A stretch of DNA of 64,000 nt from an uncultured Shimia sp. Lineage in GTDB: Bacteria > Pseudomonadota > Alphaproteobacteria > Rhodobacterales > Rhodobacteraceae. Each line of letters opens with the position of its first letter. Positions within the stretch are counted from its first letter, which is position 1. Position numbers and translations under genes: made by a program. The stretch is taken from the NCBI RefSeq assembly GCF_947493595.1, contig NZ_CANLRL010000006.1, forward strand, positions 124,001-188,000, read 5' to 3'. The notes below the pieces were generated by a model. That model saw only the letters and a program-made list of their open reading frames with translations, ran no database searches and had not been told where the DNA came from. Below, in pieces: positions 55,418 to 63,945 of the stretch.

Positions 55418-56618
55418 CCGATTTGCGTCCCCGCGTGCGCAGCAAGATCACGCCCATGATGGCAATATTCAACGCATTCCACGCAATGCCATTCACAAAG
55501 GCCAGCTCATAACTGCCGCTCACGTCGTAAATCCAGCCCGACATCCAGCCGCCAATTGCCATGCCCAGAATAGTCGCCATCATCACAAAGCCCACCCGGC
55601 TTCCGGCTTCCTTGGAAGGCATGTATTCCCGCACGACCAGCGCATAAGCAGGCACAATTCCGCCCTGCGCCAAGCCAAAGGCCAGGCTGACCAGATAGAG
55701 CGGCACCAACCCATCAAACGGCAGAAACAGGAACAACGCCCCCATCTGCAAAATTGACCCAATCAACAGCGTCAGCACACCGCCCAGCTTGTCCGCCACA
55801 AGCCCACTGATCAGCCGACTGACCACGCCGCCCATCAACATCAACGCCAGCATCTCTGCCCCGACGGCCGCCCCATAGCCAAGATCGACGCAGAAGCTCA
55901 CGATATGCACCTGTGGCATGCTCATCGCCACACAACAGCCAATCCCCGCCAGACCCAAAATCCACATCAACGGCGCAGGCTTGAACGGCGCACCAGCTTG
56001 CCGCGCCTGCGCCGCGCTGTCCTGCGCGGCCAACGCCTCCGCTGGTACCTTGGGGCGCAACAAGAACGCCAAAGGCACCACCGCCACCACGGTCATCACC
56101 GCCAGCACCACAAACACCGCGCGCCAACCATACGTGCTTAACACGCCACTCAACAGCACCGGCCAGATCGCACCGGACAGGTAATTGCCACTGGCGGCAA
56201 CCGCCACTGCAATCCCGCGCCGCTTCTGAAACCACAGCGACACATCCGCAATCAGCGGTCCAAACCCCACCGCCGTGCCAAAGCCCAAAAACAGATGCAC
56301 AAACGACAGCATCAGCACCGACCCACTCAGCGCCGCCGCACCATAGCTCACCGCGCTCAAAACCGCCGCGCCAATCAGCGCCTTGGTCACCCCCCAACGG
56401 TCCACCGCCTGCCCAATGACAAAGTTGCCCAGCGCAAAGCCAACCATGGTCAGCACATAGGGCAACGAAGCATCCGCCCGATCGATGCCAAACTCCTCCT
56501 GCACAGCAGGCATCACCACAATCACCGCCCACATGCCCACATTGGCAAACACGCCAATCAAAAGCGTGATGGCGAGGCGGATCCAACTGTAGCGGCTATC
56601 AAGAATGGGATGTGTCAT
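55407..56618 (-). CDS. Major facilitator superfamily transporter
   Basis: A 403-residue protein with twelve membrane helices. The loop after helix 2 reads GQAVDRWGVTKALIGAAVLS, matching the MFS D-R-x-G motif, and WFQKRRGIAVAVAASGNYLSGAIWPVLLSG resembles the oxalate/formate and monocarboxylate group. The substrate is not known. It converges with the TPR gene, overlapping its end by about 10 bases. Confidence 0.92.
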   Translation of the reverse strand: MTHPILDSRYSWIRLAITLLIGVFANVGMWAVIVVMPAVQEEFGIDRADASLPYVLTMVGFALGNFVIGQAVDRWGVTKALIGAAVLSAVSYGAAALSGSVLMLSFVHLFLGFGTAVGFGPLIADVSLWFQKRRGIAVAVAASGNYLSGAIWPVLLSGVLSTYGWRAVFVVLAVMTVVAVVPLAFLLRPKVPAEALAAQDSAAQARQAGAPFKPAPLMWILGLAGIGCCVAMSMPQVHIVSFCVDLGYGAAVGAEMLALMLMGGVVSRLISGLVADKLGGVLTLLIGSILQMGALFLFLPFDGLVPLYLVSLAFGLAQGGIVPAYALVVREYMPSKEAGSRVGFVMMATILGMAIGGWMSGWIYDVSGSYELAFVNGIAWNALNIAIMGVILLRTRGRKSVTA

Positions 56619-56752
56619 GGCGTCACGCTAGGGCTGTCGCGCACAGGTGTATAGGGCCAGAGTGCAGCTTTCACGCCACGTCTGGCATACCTGACTGTCA
56701 AACCCGATCCGGGGTGCGTAAACTCGCGACAACTACAGCACAAGAGCCTCTC

Positions 56753-57127
56753 ATGTCTGCCCGTCTGGTTTTGCTACTTGCCGCCTTTGGCCTCGTCCCA
56801 ATTGCGCTGTCCTACGGCGTCGCTCCCACAAAGTCGGTGCCCTACCTGCTCGACTTTCCGGTCGAGGGCACCAATCAAAGCCACGTTTTCCGCGCCATTA
56901 TGGGCCTCTACCTGGCCAACGTGCTCTTCTGGATCGCAGGCGCACTACGCCAATCACTTCGGCGCGCGGCCCTCTGGTCGCTGTTTCTGTTTATGGCAGG
57001 CCTCGCCGCTGGTCGTGTGCTGAGCCTGCTGCTCGACGGCCTGCCAAACTTTGTTCTGCTGTTCTATCTTGCCGCGGAGCTTTTGTTTGCCGCACTCGCC
57101 TTCCAAGCGCTGCGCAACACCAACTAG
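56753..57127 (+). CDS. DUF4345-like membrane protein
   Basis: A 124-residue protein with four membrane helices. LVLLLAAFGLVPIALSYGVAP and NQSHVFRAIMGLYLANVLFWIAGAL match the DUF4345 pattern of small four-helix membrane proteins, with no known function. It converges with the VOC gene, whose stop lies 6 bases beyond. Confidence 0.78.
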   Translation: MSARLVLLLAAFGLVPIALSYGVAPTKSVPYLLDFPVEGTNQSHVFRAIMGLYLANVLFWIAGALRQSLRRAALWSLFLFMAGLAAGRVLSLLLDGLPNFVLLFYLAAELLFAALAFQALRNTN

Positions 57128-57132
57128 CGCCG

Positions 57133-57549
57133 TCAGCCCACCTGCTGGTGCACCTCGATCACATTGCCCTCGGGATCCTGAAAAAACACCTGATGCCACT
57201 CTTTGGCAAAGGCCGTGCCGTAATCCGAATAGGGCACACCGTTCTCCTCCAGCACTTTCAGAAACGCCGGCAGATCATCGGTGCGAAACGCAATATGCCC
57301 ACGGTCCACCGGATTGATCACCTGCCCGTTCACAAAGGCCACATCCAGCCGCCGCTCCGCCAAATGCATCTGCATATCCCCGTCGGTGGCAAAGCGGATC
57401 TGCCCGTCATACCCGCGTGCATCATCCGCCTCTGTGCGTGGAAACTCCTCTTGCGGAACATCGTCCAGCCCCAACACTTTGGTGTAGAACTCATGCAGCC
57501 GATCCACATCCTTGGAGACAAAATTTATGTGGTGAAATTCGAGTTTCAT
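57133..57549 (-). CDS. VOC family (glyoxalase-like) protein
   Basis: A 138-residue protein of the vicinal oxygen chelate fold. KLEFHHINFVSKDVDRLHEFYTKVLGL starts the first beta-alpha-beta-beta-beta unit with a metal-binding His, GHIAFRTDDLPAFLKVLEENG starts the second, and VFFQDPEGNVIEVHQ carries the Glu ligand. It may be a dioxygenase, lyase or resistance protein. ATG 57549 gives the normal N-terminus. Confidence 0.88.
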   Translation of the reverse strand: MKLEFHHINFVSKDVDRLHEFYTKVLGLDDVPQEEFPRTEADDARGYDGQIRFATDGDMQMHLAERRLDVAFVNGQVINPVDRGHIAFRTDDLPAFLKVLEENGVPYSDYGTAFAKEWHQVFFQDPEGNVIEVHQQVG

Positions 57550-57605
57550 GGGAGGGCTCCTGCGCAAAATATCTTTGCGCTCATAGAGCCCAGAACTCCA
57601 TGAGT

Positions 57606-58214
57606 TTACAAGCGGCTAGACCGAGCCTGCCCCGCCAGTCCAAACAGCAACACCCGTGTGTTGGCGGCCAACCATTCCTCTGCATACGCCTCGTCATTGA
57701 GCACGGTCTTGCCGTCCCCCTTCATCGTAGCCGCATACATGATCTGATTGCCGAGCCGGTCGAGCACCATCCCGGTGATCAGCTCGACTTCAAGATCTGC
57801 ATCGACAAACCCCGCGTTCTGCGCCTCTTTCAGGTATCCGGCGAACCCCTCATGATATCGCGCACCGCCCACAAAACCCCGATTCTCCCGCACCAGAATG
57901 CGAAACACCGGCGCCTGCGCAATCAACGCCCGAAACGTCTCGGAAATAAACATCTCCAACCGCAGCCGCATTTCCTCTGCCGTCTTGGGCGGCTTGGAAA
58001 TCAACCGCAGCGGCACGTCAAACGTCGCTGCGGTGAATTCATCGATGATGGCGTTGAACAACCCTTCTTTGGTGCCAAAGTAGTGGTGGATCATTGTCGA
58101 ACTGGCGTCCGCCGCCTTACAGATTTCACGCACCGAGGCCCCGGCATAGCCCCGGTCCGCAAACAGCGTTTTGCCAGCGTCAATCAAGCGCGCTTTGATG
58201 GATGTGTCCTGCAT
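57606..58214 (-). CDS. TetR family transcriptional regulator
   Basis: A 202-residue regulator. SIKARLIDAGKTLFADRGYAGASVREICKAADASSTMIHHYFGTKEGLFNAII is the TetR DNA-binding domain; the rest is the helical ligand domain. It is downstream of an SRPBCC gene on the same strand, 34 bases apart, and a 20-bp dyad upstream of that gene is a probable operator. Confidence 0.93.
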   Translation of the reverse strand: MQDTSIKARLIDAGKTLFADRGYAGASVREICKAADASSTMIHHYFGTKEGLFNAIIDEFTAATFDVPLRLISKPPKTAEEMRLRLEMFISETFRALIAQAPVFRILVRENRGFVGGARYHEGFAGYLKEAQNAGFVDADLEVELITGMVLDRLGNQIMYAATMKGDGKTVLNDEAYAEEWLAANTRVLLFGLAGQARSSRL

Positions 58215-58247
58215 GTGACCTCCCATTCCCGCGCCCTTTCGCGCAGA

Positions 58248-58772
58248 TCAGGCCGCGAGCGCCGCCGCCTCTGATTTGATTTTTTCTACCTTTCTGGGGT
58301 GCGGTTGACCAGTCTCTACAAAGTGCTGAATTTCCTCAAGACTGCGGATGAACCCGGCATCCAGACCTTTGGTCAACATCCCGCGCATCGGTTTGGCAAA
58401 CCATTTTGGCGTGGCCTCCCCGATCCAGGTCACTTCACAGGTCGCGTCGTTGATCGCCCGCACAATCACCGTGGAGGTGTAGCCCTTCATTGGCATGGCT
58501 TTGGACCCCTTGTGAAGGGTCACATCCACACTGAGAGTCATCGCCTCCGGGTCAAACTGGGTCAGCACCTCTTCTTGGTACATTGGCGCAAACTTGTGGA
58601 ACAGGTAGGAATAGCGCCCTTTTGCTGGCGCGCCGGGCAACGCTGGGCCCTCGATGGCCTCGGCACGCGGGATCGCCGCCATCCAGCGGTTCACTGCAAC
58701 AAAGTCGTCCCCAATCAACTTCCAGGCGGCGGAAGCGGGGGCTTTCACGGTGATTGAATTCTTTGAGGTCAT
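58248..58772 (-). CDS. SRPBCC family protein
   Basis: A 174-residue START-like protein. NSITVKAPASAAWKLIGDDFVAVNRWMAAIPRAEAIEGPA and TCEVTWIGEATPKWFAKPMRGML fit the polyketide cyclase/dehydrase group. The C-terminus ends in a Lys/Ala-rich helix. Start ATG 58772 is preferred because it sits at the normal family start and leaves the upstream dyad outside the gene. Ligand unknown; likely under TetR control. Confidence 0.85.
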   Translation of the reverse strand: MTSKNSITVKAPASAAWKLIGDDFVAVNRWMAAIPRAEAIEGPALPGAPAKGRYSYLFHKFAPMYQEEVLTQFDPEAMTLSVDVTLHKGSKAMPMKGYTSTVIVRAINDATCEVTWIGEATPKWFAKPMRGMLTKGLDAGFIRSLEEIQHFVETGQPHPRKVEKIKSEAAALAA

Positions 58773-58798
58773 TGCACGGCCTTTCGATTGCACAGCAT

Positions 58799-58818
58799 TA
58801 TCTAACAATCGTAAGATA
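58799..58818 (-). promoter_or_regulatory. Likely TetR operator upstream of the SRPBCC-tetR pair
   Basis: TATCTAACAATCGTAAGATA is a dyad with 16 of 20 symmetric positions, lying 27 bases before the SRPBCC start. The size and position match a TetR-family operator. Autoregulation of the pair is inferred. Confidence 0.55.
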
Positions 58819-58946
58819 GGGTTCAACGGTCGATCCGTCAACTGAGTCGCTAAAAACGCACAGCGCAGGGTCACGCCCCACGGCGTCCCTGCACAGCTTA
58901 GATATTGAGAAGTAACGTCGTGCGTGGTGAACGCCCGCCAGCTGTT

Positions 58947-59501
58947 TTAACCTTTGGAGGCCTCGGCAGTCTGTACCACCTGCTGCTGAAACGGCGGCTC
59001 GCCAAAGCTGCGGAACTCGCCATTGTCCGCGTTAAACGCCCACCGGGCGACCAAAAGTTGATACTCTTTGGTGTAGAGATCCGGCTCGTGTTCATCTTCG
59101 GCAACGCGCATACGCCAAGAGCCTTGCACCCGCGTTGGCAACCGCACGTCCTTGCGTTTGGGCGCCTTGGTCACGCGGTAATTGGCATTTTCCCACTTTC
59201 GCTTCAAAAGCGTCACCAACTCTGCCGCCTCACGTTTCCGACGACCTGCAAAGATCACGTCAATTTCCACGTCGTTCTGCACCAAGCCTTTGATAATCAC
59301 ATCATCACGAGAGTTTTTGGAAAACTTGGGAATCAAATTCACCACCAACTCTGTTGGCGGCTTTTTGAATAGCCCGCCATCTTCATAAGCAGGTGTGATC
59401 TTGGCTGAGTTTTCGATGCGTTTCTTCAAGGTCCTGGTCCGCTGCTGCGTGGGGCTGTGCCCGTTCGTGCTGCGCCAATAGTCCTGCAAACGCCTTAACA
59501 A
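58947..59501 (-). CDS. Hypothetical protein with non-ATG start
   Basis: A 184-residue, basic protein that I do not recognise. It has SAKITPAYEDGGLFKKPPTELVVNLIPKF, a middle part VIIKGLVQNDVEIDVIFAGRRKREAAELVTLLKRKW that looks like an alpha/beta fold, and a conserved-looking RLPTRVQGSWRMRVAEDEHEPDLYTKEYQLL. No ATG is found near the N-terminus: TTG at 59501 or a later codon must be used, and an in-frame stop lies about 11 codons upstream. Confidence 0.6.
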   Translation of the reverse strand: MLRRLQDYWRSTNGHSPTQQRTRTLKKRIENSAKITPAYEDGGLFKKPPTELVVNLIPKFSKNSRDDVIIKGLVQNDVEIDVIFAGRRKREAAELVTLLKRKWENANYRVTKAPKRKDVRLPTRVQGSWRMRVAEDEHEPDLYTKEYQLLVARWAFNADNGEFRSFGEPPFQQQVVQTAEASKG

Positions 59502-59625
59502 TTGATTGGCATTCGAGGCAGATCGACGCAGTTTTCAGTGCGCCGATGCACAACTTCAAGCACCACCCTCTCCAAATCGCCACCGTCGCAAAACAGACGT
59601 GAAACCGACGTGCAAATCGGGGTGT

Positions 59626-60768
59626 TTACTGCCCCAACGCCTGCCCCAGATCCGCAATCAAATCCTCGGCATTTTCCGCCCCAACCGAAATCCGCAACAG
59701 CGTTTCAGGAATGCCGGTGTGCGGCTCAATGGTGTGGCGATGCTCAACCAGACTCTCCACCCCACCAAGTGAGGTGGCCCTATGGAAAAGCTTCATCTTT
59801 CCAGCCGCTTGCAGAGCCGTTTCCTTGTCCCCCTTCACAAGCAATGACATTAAGAACCCTGCCCCGCCCGGCATCTGGACCTTGGCCAGTTGATGCTGCG
59901 GATGGCTCTCTAGGCCAGGAAACAGCACACTGTCCACCTTGGGGTGGTCCTCCAGAAAACGCGCTATTTTCATAGCGTTATCCACCATGCGCTCGACCCG
60001 CAATGCCATCGTGCGCATGCCGCGCAACAGCAACCAAGCCTCAAACGGCCCCATCACCGCGCCCGCACTGGCACGATCCACTTCGATCTCTTCCCAAACC
60101 GGCGTGATCTCCTTGGTGACCAACACACCACCCAGCACATCCGAATGCCCGTTGATCACTTTGGTCGTGGAGTGCATCACAATATCTGCGCCCAATTTCA
60201 AAGGGTTGGTCAGAATCGGTGAAGCCGCCGTACTGTCCACCGCCAAGAGCGCACCGCAGCTCTCTGCCGCCTGCTTGGCAACTGCCACGTCTGTGATTTT
60301 CAACCACGGGTTAGACGGCGTCTCCACCCAAACCACATTGGCTGGTCCCTTGGCGCAAACGTCGGCCAACGCGTCCGTGTCACTCGCGTCCACCTCATCA
60401 ATAACAATCTGACGACGCTCGCAAAATTCGCGAATCCACTTGGTGGTGTTCCAATAGATTCCGCTTTGCACAATCACCCGCCCACCAGTTGGCACGGTGC
60501 GAAACAGCGCCGCAATCGCCGCCATGCCCGACGGGAACAACAACGCCGCCGCGCCGCCTTCCAACTGCGCCAAAACCGTCTCCGCCTGCCGCGCCACATC
60601 ATTGTGCGGTCGGGCGTAAATGTTGTTTTCGTTCAGAGGGTTGTAATTCTCGTCCCGCGCGAAGGTGGTTGCCGGCTGGATTGGCGGCACCACGCCACCG
60701 CTTTGCTGGTCAATCGCCCCGCCAGCCTGCGCCAACAGTGTTTCCGGCAACATATCTTTAAAATCCAT
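59626..60768 (-). CDS. Trans-sulfuration/PLP gamma-family enzyme (cystathionine gamma-synthase-like)
   Basis: A 380-residue PLP enzyme. The N-terminus has GGVVPPIQPATTFARD and YARPHNDVARQAETVLAQLEGGAAALLFPSGMAAI. The PLP-lysine site is ADIVMHSTTKVINGHSDVLGG, and GGVESLVEHRHTIEP with GIPETLLRISVGAENAEDLIADL closes it. It could be cystathionine gamma-synthase, gamma-lyase or an O-acetylhomoserine enzyme; the sequence alone does not decide. ATG 60768 is the family start. Confidence 0.9.
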   Translation of the reverse strand: MDFKDMLPETLLAQAGGAIDQQSGGVVPPIQPATTFARDENYNPLNENNIYARPHNDVARQAETVLAQLEGGAAALLFPSGMAAIAALFRTVPTGGRVIVQSGIYWNTTKWIREFCERRQIVIDEVDASDTDALADVCAKGPANVVWVETPSNPWLKITDVAVAKQAAESCGALLAVDSTAASPILTNPLKLGADIVMHSTTKVINGHSDVLGGVLVTKEITPVWEEIEVDRASAGAVMGPFEAWLLLRGMRTMALRVERMVDNAMKIARFLEDHPKVDSVLFPGLESHPQHQLAKVQMPGGAGFLMSLLVKGDKETALQAAGKMKLFHRATSLGGVESLVEHRHTIEPHTGIPETLLRISVGAENAEDLIADLGQALGQ

Positions 60769-60852
60769 GATCTTCCCTCGCGTCTTTGCGCGCACAAAAT
60801 CGCAGCGACAGTAAACTTGCAACCCCAACGCACGCCCGTGTAGGAGGTCATC

Positions 60853-61401
60853 ATGACCCGCGTGATACTCTTCAACAAACCCTTCGATGTGCTGTCTCAA
60901 TTCACCGACAAAGGTCTTGAGGGCAGCACCCGCCGCACTTTGTCGGATTTCATTGACGTGCCCAAAGTCTATCCGGCTGGCCGGCTGGACCGCGACAGCG
61001 AAGGTTTGATGGTGCTCACCGACGACGGGAAATTACAGGCCCGCATAGCCGACCCGCGCCACAAGATGGCCAAAACCTATTGGGTGCAGATCGAAGGCGC
61101 GCCTGACGACGCAGCCTTGGAAGCTTTACGAAAAGGCGTGAAACTGAAAGACGGCCTGACGAAGCCCGCCAAGGTGCAAGTCATTGACGAACCAGTTAAA
61201 CTCTGGCCGCGCACCCCGCCGATCCGTGTGCGAAAATCCATTCCAGACACCTGGATTTCCCTCACCATCCGCGAGGGTCGGAACCGCCAAGTGCGCCGCA
61301 TGACCGCCGCAGTTGGTCACCCCACTTTGCGACTTATTCGGGCACAGATTGGTGACTGGCGCTTGGGTGGATTGGAAAGTGGCACTTGGCGGGACGCCTA
61401 G
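60853..61401 (+). CDS. rluE: rRNA large subunit pseudouridine synthase E (RluE type)
   Basis: A 182-residue RsuA/RluE-type synthase without an S4 domain. [15 protein letters not shown] opens it; [40 protein letters not shown] holds the catalytic Asp. The end, [27 protein letters not shown], is typical. It makes pseudouridine 2457 of 23S rRNA in E. coli. The gene is divergent from the PLP enzyme with GTAGGAGGTC before the ATG. Confidence 0.93.
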   Translation: MTRVILFNKPFDVLSQFTDKGLEGSTRRTLSDFIDVPKVYPAGRLDRDSEGLMVLTDDGKLQARIADPRHKMAKTYWVQIEGAPDDAALEALRKGVKLKDGLTKPAKVQVIDEPVKLWPRTPPIRVRKSIPDTWISLTIREGRNRQVRRMTAAVGHPTLRLIRAQIGDWRLGGLESGTWRDA

Positions 61402-61504
61402 CGCATCAATCACTTTTCCTGTGGATAATCACAACATATAGTAGACAGCAACAAACCCGCGCCGTAAGTGCCGCGGGACTGAAACACGAGCAGGGACAAC
61501 GGGC

Positions 61505-62314
61505 ATGGCACATATCATTGTGGTCGGAAACGAGAAGGGCGGCGCAGGCAAATCCACCCTATCGATGCACATCGCGACAGCGCTTGCACGCATGGGCCAC
61601 AAAGTGGGCGGCATTGACCTCGACCTGCGGCAGAAAAGCTTCGGAAGCTATGTCGCCAACCGTCGGAAATTCCTGCAAAAAGCAGGCCTCGACCTACCGA
61701 GCCCAGACTATCACGATTTGCCAGAAGTCGACCAAGCCGCGCTGCAACCCGGCGAAAATGTCTACGACCATCGCCTGTCCGCTGCAGTCTCGATGCTGGA
61801 GCCAAACAACGATTTTATCCTGATCGACTGCCCCGGCTCCCACACCCGGTTGAGCCAGGTTGCGCACTCCTTAGCGGATACGCTGGTGACCCCGCTGAAC
61901 GACAGCTTTGTCGACTTTGACCTGCTTGCCAAGATCGACGCAGACGGCGAGAAAATCCTCGGCCCATCGGTCTATTCCGAAATGGTCTGGAACGCCCGGC
62001 AACTGCGGGCGCAAGCAGGGTTGAAACCCATCGACTGGATTGTCATGCGCAACCGGATGGGTGCACAACAGATGGTCAACAAAGAGAAAATGGGCAAAGC
62101 GCTCGACCGATTGGCCAAACGCATCGGCTTCCGCGTCGCCCCCGGTTTCAACGAGCGGGTTGTGTTCCGTGAGCTGTTTCCGCGCGGCCTTACGCTGCTG
62201 GACCTACGCGACACCGGCGTGAAGCAACTCAACATCTCCAACGTGGCCGCCCGTCAGGAATTGCGTGAGCTGATCAAAGCGCTGAACCTGCCTGGGGTGT
62301 CGGCTGACTTCTAA
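61505..62314 (+). CDS. mipZ: Division-plane positioning ATPase MipZ
   Basis: A 269-residue ParA/MinD-type ATPase. The deviant Walker A motif is NEKGGAGKST, and Walker A' is IDLDLRQKSFGSYVANR, a MipZ hallmark. DFILIDCPGSHTRLSQVAHSLADTLVTPLNDSFVDFDLLAK follows. In Caulobacter and Rhodobacter MipZ forms a bipolar gradient on ParB and blocks FtsZ away from midcell. Here its stop is 4 bases before the exosortase start. The 100-base leader has a CCCGCG-CGCGGG hairpin near 61456. Confidence 0.94.
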   Translation: MAHIIVVGNEKGGAGKSTLSMHIATALARMGHKVGGIDLDLRQKSFGSYVANRRKFLQKAGLDLPSPDYHDLPEVDQAALQPGENVYDHRLSAAVSMLEPNNDFILIDCPGSHTRLSQVAHSLADTLVTPLNDSFVDFDLLAKIDADGEKILGPSVYSEMVWNARQLRAQAGLKPIDWIVMRNRMGAQQMVNKEKMGKALDRLAKRIGFRVAPGFNERVVFRELFPRGLTLLDLRDTGVKQLNISNVAARQELRELIKALNLPGVSADF

Positions 62315-62318
62315 GACC

Positions 62319-63908
62319 ATGACCGCGCGCGACCAAGCTCCTCAGCCCGCCGCGCGGCCCACGCGCCTGATGGCCATGGCCGCTTTGGTGGTGGCAGAAC
62401 TGCTCTTGGTGATCCTCACCTATCAGGTCATGGCCTCCATCGAGTGTCGCCAAACCGAAATCGAAGCCGCCTGTCGCGCCCTGCGGTCGATGACCGCACG
62501 CGGCTTGGCTGTCATGACCGTGATGGCACTCTATTTCTGGCTGCGCCCCGCCGCCTACCGTGCCTTGGCGGACCGCACTCTTGCGCAACCGGGCCATCGG
62601 GTCTGGATGCTGCTCCACCTTGCAGGGCTTGCGCTGATCTTCCTGCCGCTGCCGCTTTTTGGCGCCGCCGAAATCTCCCGCGCCTTCACGCCCACCCTTG
62701 TTTTGTTGACCGCTGGTGGCCTGCTGACGGCCCTCGGCGCGGTGTTTTGGGTCACACCGCTCGCCGCCTGCCGCGACTGGATGCGCAACGACAGCTACCT
62801 GTTGCCTCTGGCTCTGTTCGTTGGTTTTCTGGTCCCCGACCTCGCTGACCTCATGCGCCCGCTCTGGGAGTGGAGCACACTCAGCAGCCTGACCTTCTTC
62901 CTGGTTTTCCTGGTGTTGACCCTCCTTGGCTTTGACGTTGGCGTGCACCCACCTACCTATGAAATTGGCGTCGATGGGTTCTGGGTGCAGATCGCCAGCC
63001 AATGCTCCGGTGTAGAGGGAATTGCGCTCATCTCAATCTTCATGGGGTTCTACGCCACCCTTATGCGCCCGGACCTGCGCCAGAAACGCTTCTGGCTGAT
63101 CCTGTTCCCACTGGCGGTCCTGGCCAGCTGGCTTTTCAACATCCTGCGCATCGCCATTCTGATTGTGATCGGAGCCCGTGTCTCGCCGGAACACGCCCTC
63201 AACGGCTTTCACTCCTATGCAGGTTGGCTGATGTTCACAGCTCTGGCCTTGCTGATTGTGCTGGTTGCACATCGTGCCCAATGGTTGCACCGCACACCGC
63301 TAGCCCAACACCCAACCGCTGCCATCCGGCACGACGCGCTCGCGGCCAAGATTGTCCCCTTCATTGTGATGATGTTGTCCGGTGTGTTTGTGTCTGCCTT
63401 CTGGCCAGACCCGGAAGCGGGCTATCCGGTGCGTGCTGCCTTAATGGCACTCCCACTGATTTTTTTCTTTCCAGCGCTGCACACCCTCTGGCGCAAACCA
63501 TCGCTGGAGGCCGTCGCCGTGGGCCTCATCATCGGCGTTCTCTGGATTGTCACCGCCCCTTCTGAAGACCCGCCAACAACAAACACGCCCAGCCTGTTTT
63601 GGATCGCCACACGTATGATTGGCACCATTCTTCTGGTGCCGGTCATCGAAGAGCTGTTTTTCCGCGGCTACCTGTTACGCCGCCTGCACCAGAACACGAT
63701 GCTCTGGACCTTTGTCGCCGTTGGTGTCTCCAGCCTGCTCTTTGGCCTGATGCACGATCGCGTTTTTACGGGCACACTCGCAGGCGTCGCCTTTGGCCTG
63801 CTTTATCTGCGCCGGTCTGAAACGTCGGACGCCGTTGTTGCGCATATCGTGGCCAACGCCACCATAGCACTTGCCGCCCTGCTGACGGCAAAATGGGCGC
63901 TCATCTGA
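62319..63908 (+). CDS. xrtE: Exosortase E/protease, VPEID-CTERM system
   Basis: A 529-residue polytopic membrane protein fusing two enzymes. The N-terminal half is an exosortase: the nucleophile Cys229 lies in ASQCSGVEGIALI, Arg277 in LFNILRIAI and His298 in GFHSYAGWL, the usual Cys-Arg-His triad. After residue about 340 comes a CPBP (CAAX-like) intramembrane protease with EELFFRG (Glu444, Glu445, Arg449), FGLMHD (His479) and HIVAN (His509, Asn513). This fusion is the known exosortase E architecture. It should process the C-terminal signal of the protein encoded at the window edge and is coupled to mipZ. Confidence 0.93.
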   Translation: MTARDQAPQPAARPTRLMAMAALVVAELLLVILTYQVMASIECRQTEIEAACRALRSMTARGLAVMTVMALYFWLRPAAYRALADRTLAQPGHRVWMLLHLAGLALIFLPLPLFGAAEISRAFTPTLVLLTAGGLLTALGAVFWVTPLAACRDWMRNDSYLLPLALFVGFLVPDLADLMRPLWEWSTLSSLTFFLVFLVLTLLGFDVGVHPPTYEIGVDGFWVQIASQCSGVEGIALISIFMGFYATLMRPDLRQKRFWLILFPLAVLASWLFNILRIAILIVIGARVSPEHALNGFHSYAGWLMFTALALLIVLVAHRAQWLHRTPLAQHPTAAIRHDALAAKIVPFIVMMLSGVFVSAFWPDPEAGYPVRAALMALPLIFFFPALHTLWRKPSLEAVAVGLIIGVLWIVTAPSEDPPTTNTPSLFWIATRMIGTILLVPVIEELFFRGYLLRRLHQNTMLWTFVAVGVSSLLFGLMHDRVFTGTLAGVAFGLLYLRRSETSDAVVAHIVANATIALAALLTAKWALI

Positions 63909-63921
63909 GCGCCCATCTGGT
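63893..63921. terminator. Terminator between xrtE and the VPEID-CTERM gene
   Basis: ATGGGCGCTCA-TC-TGAGCGCCCAT is a perfect 11-bp inverted repeat that includes the xrtE stop codon. The minus strand continues with TTTT, and the plus strand has GGTTTTCC, so both converging genes can end here, better on the minus side. Confidence 0.75.
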
Positions 63922-63945
63922 TTTCCTCAACCTGTTGAGACTGGC

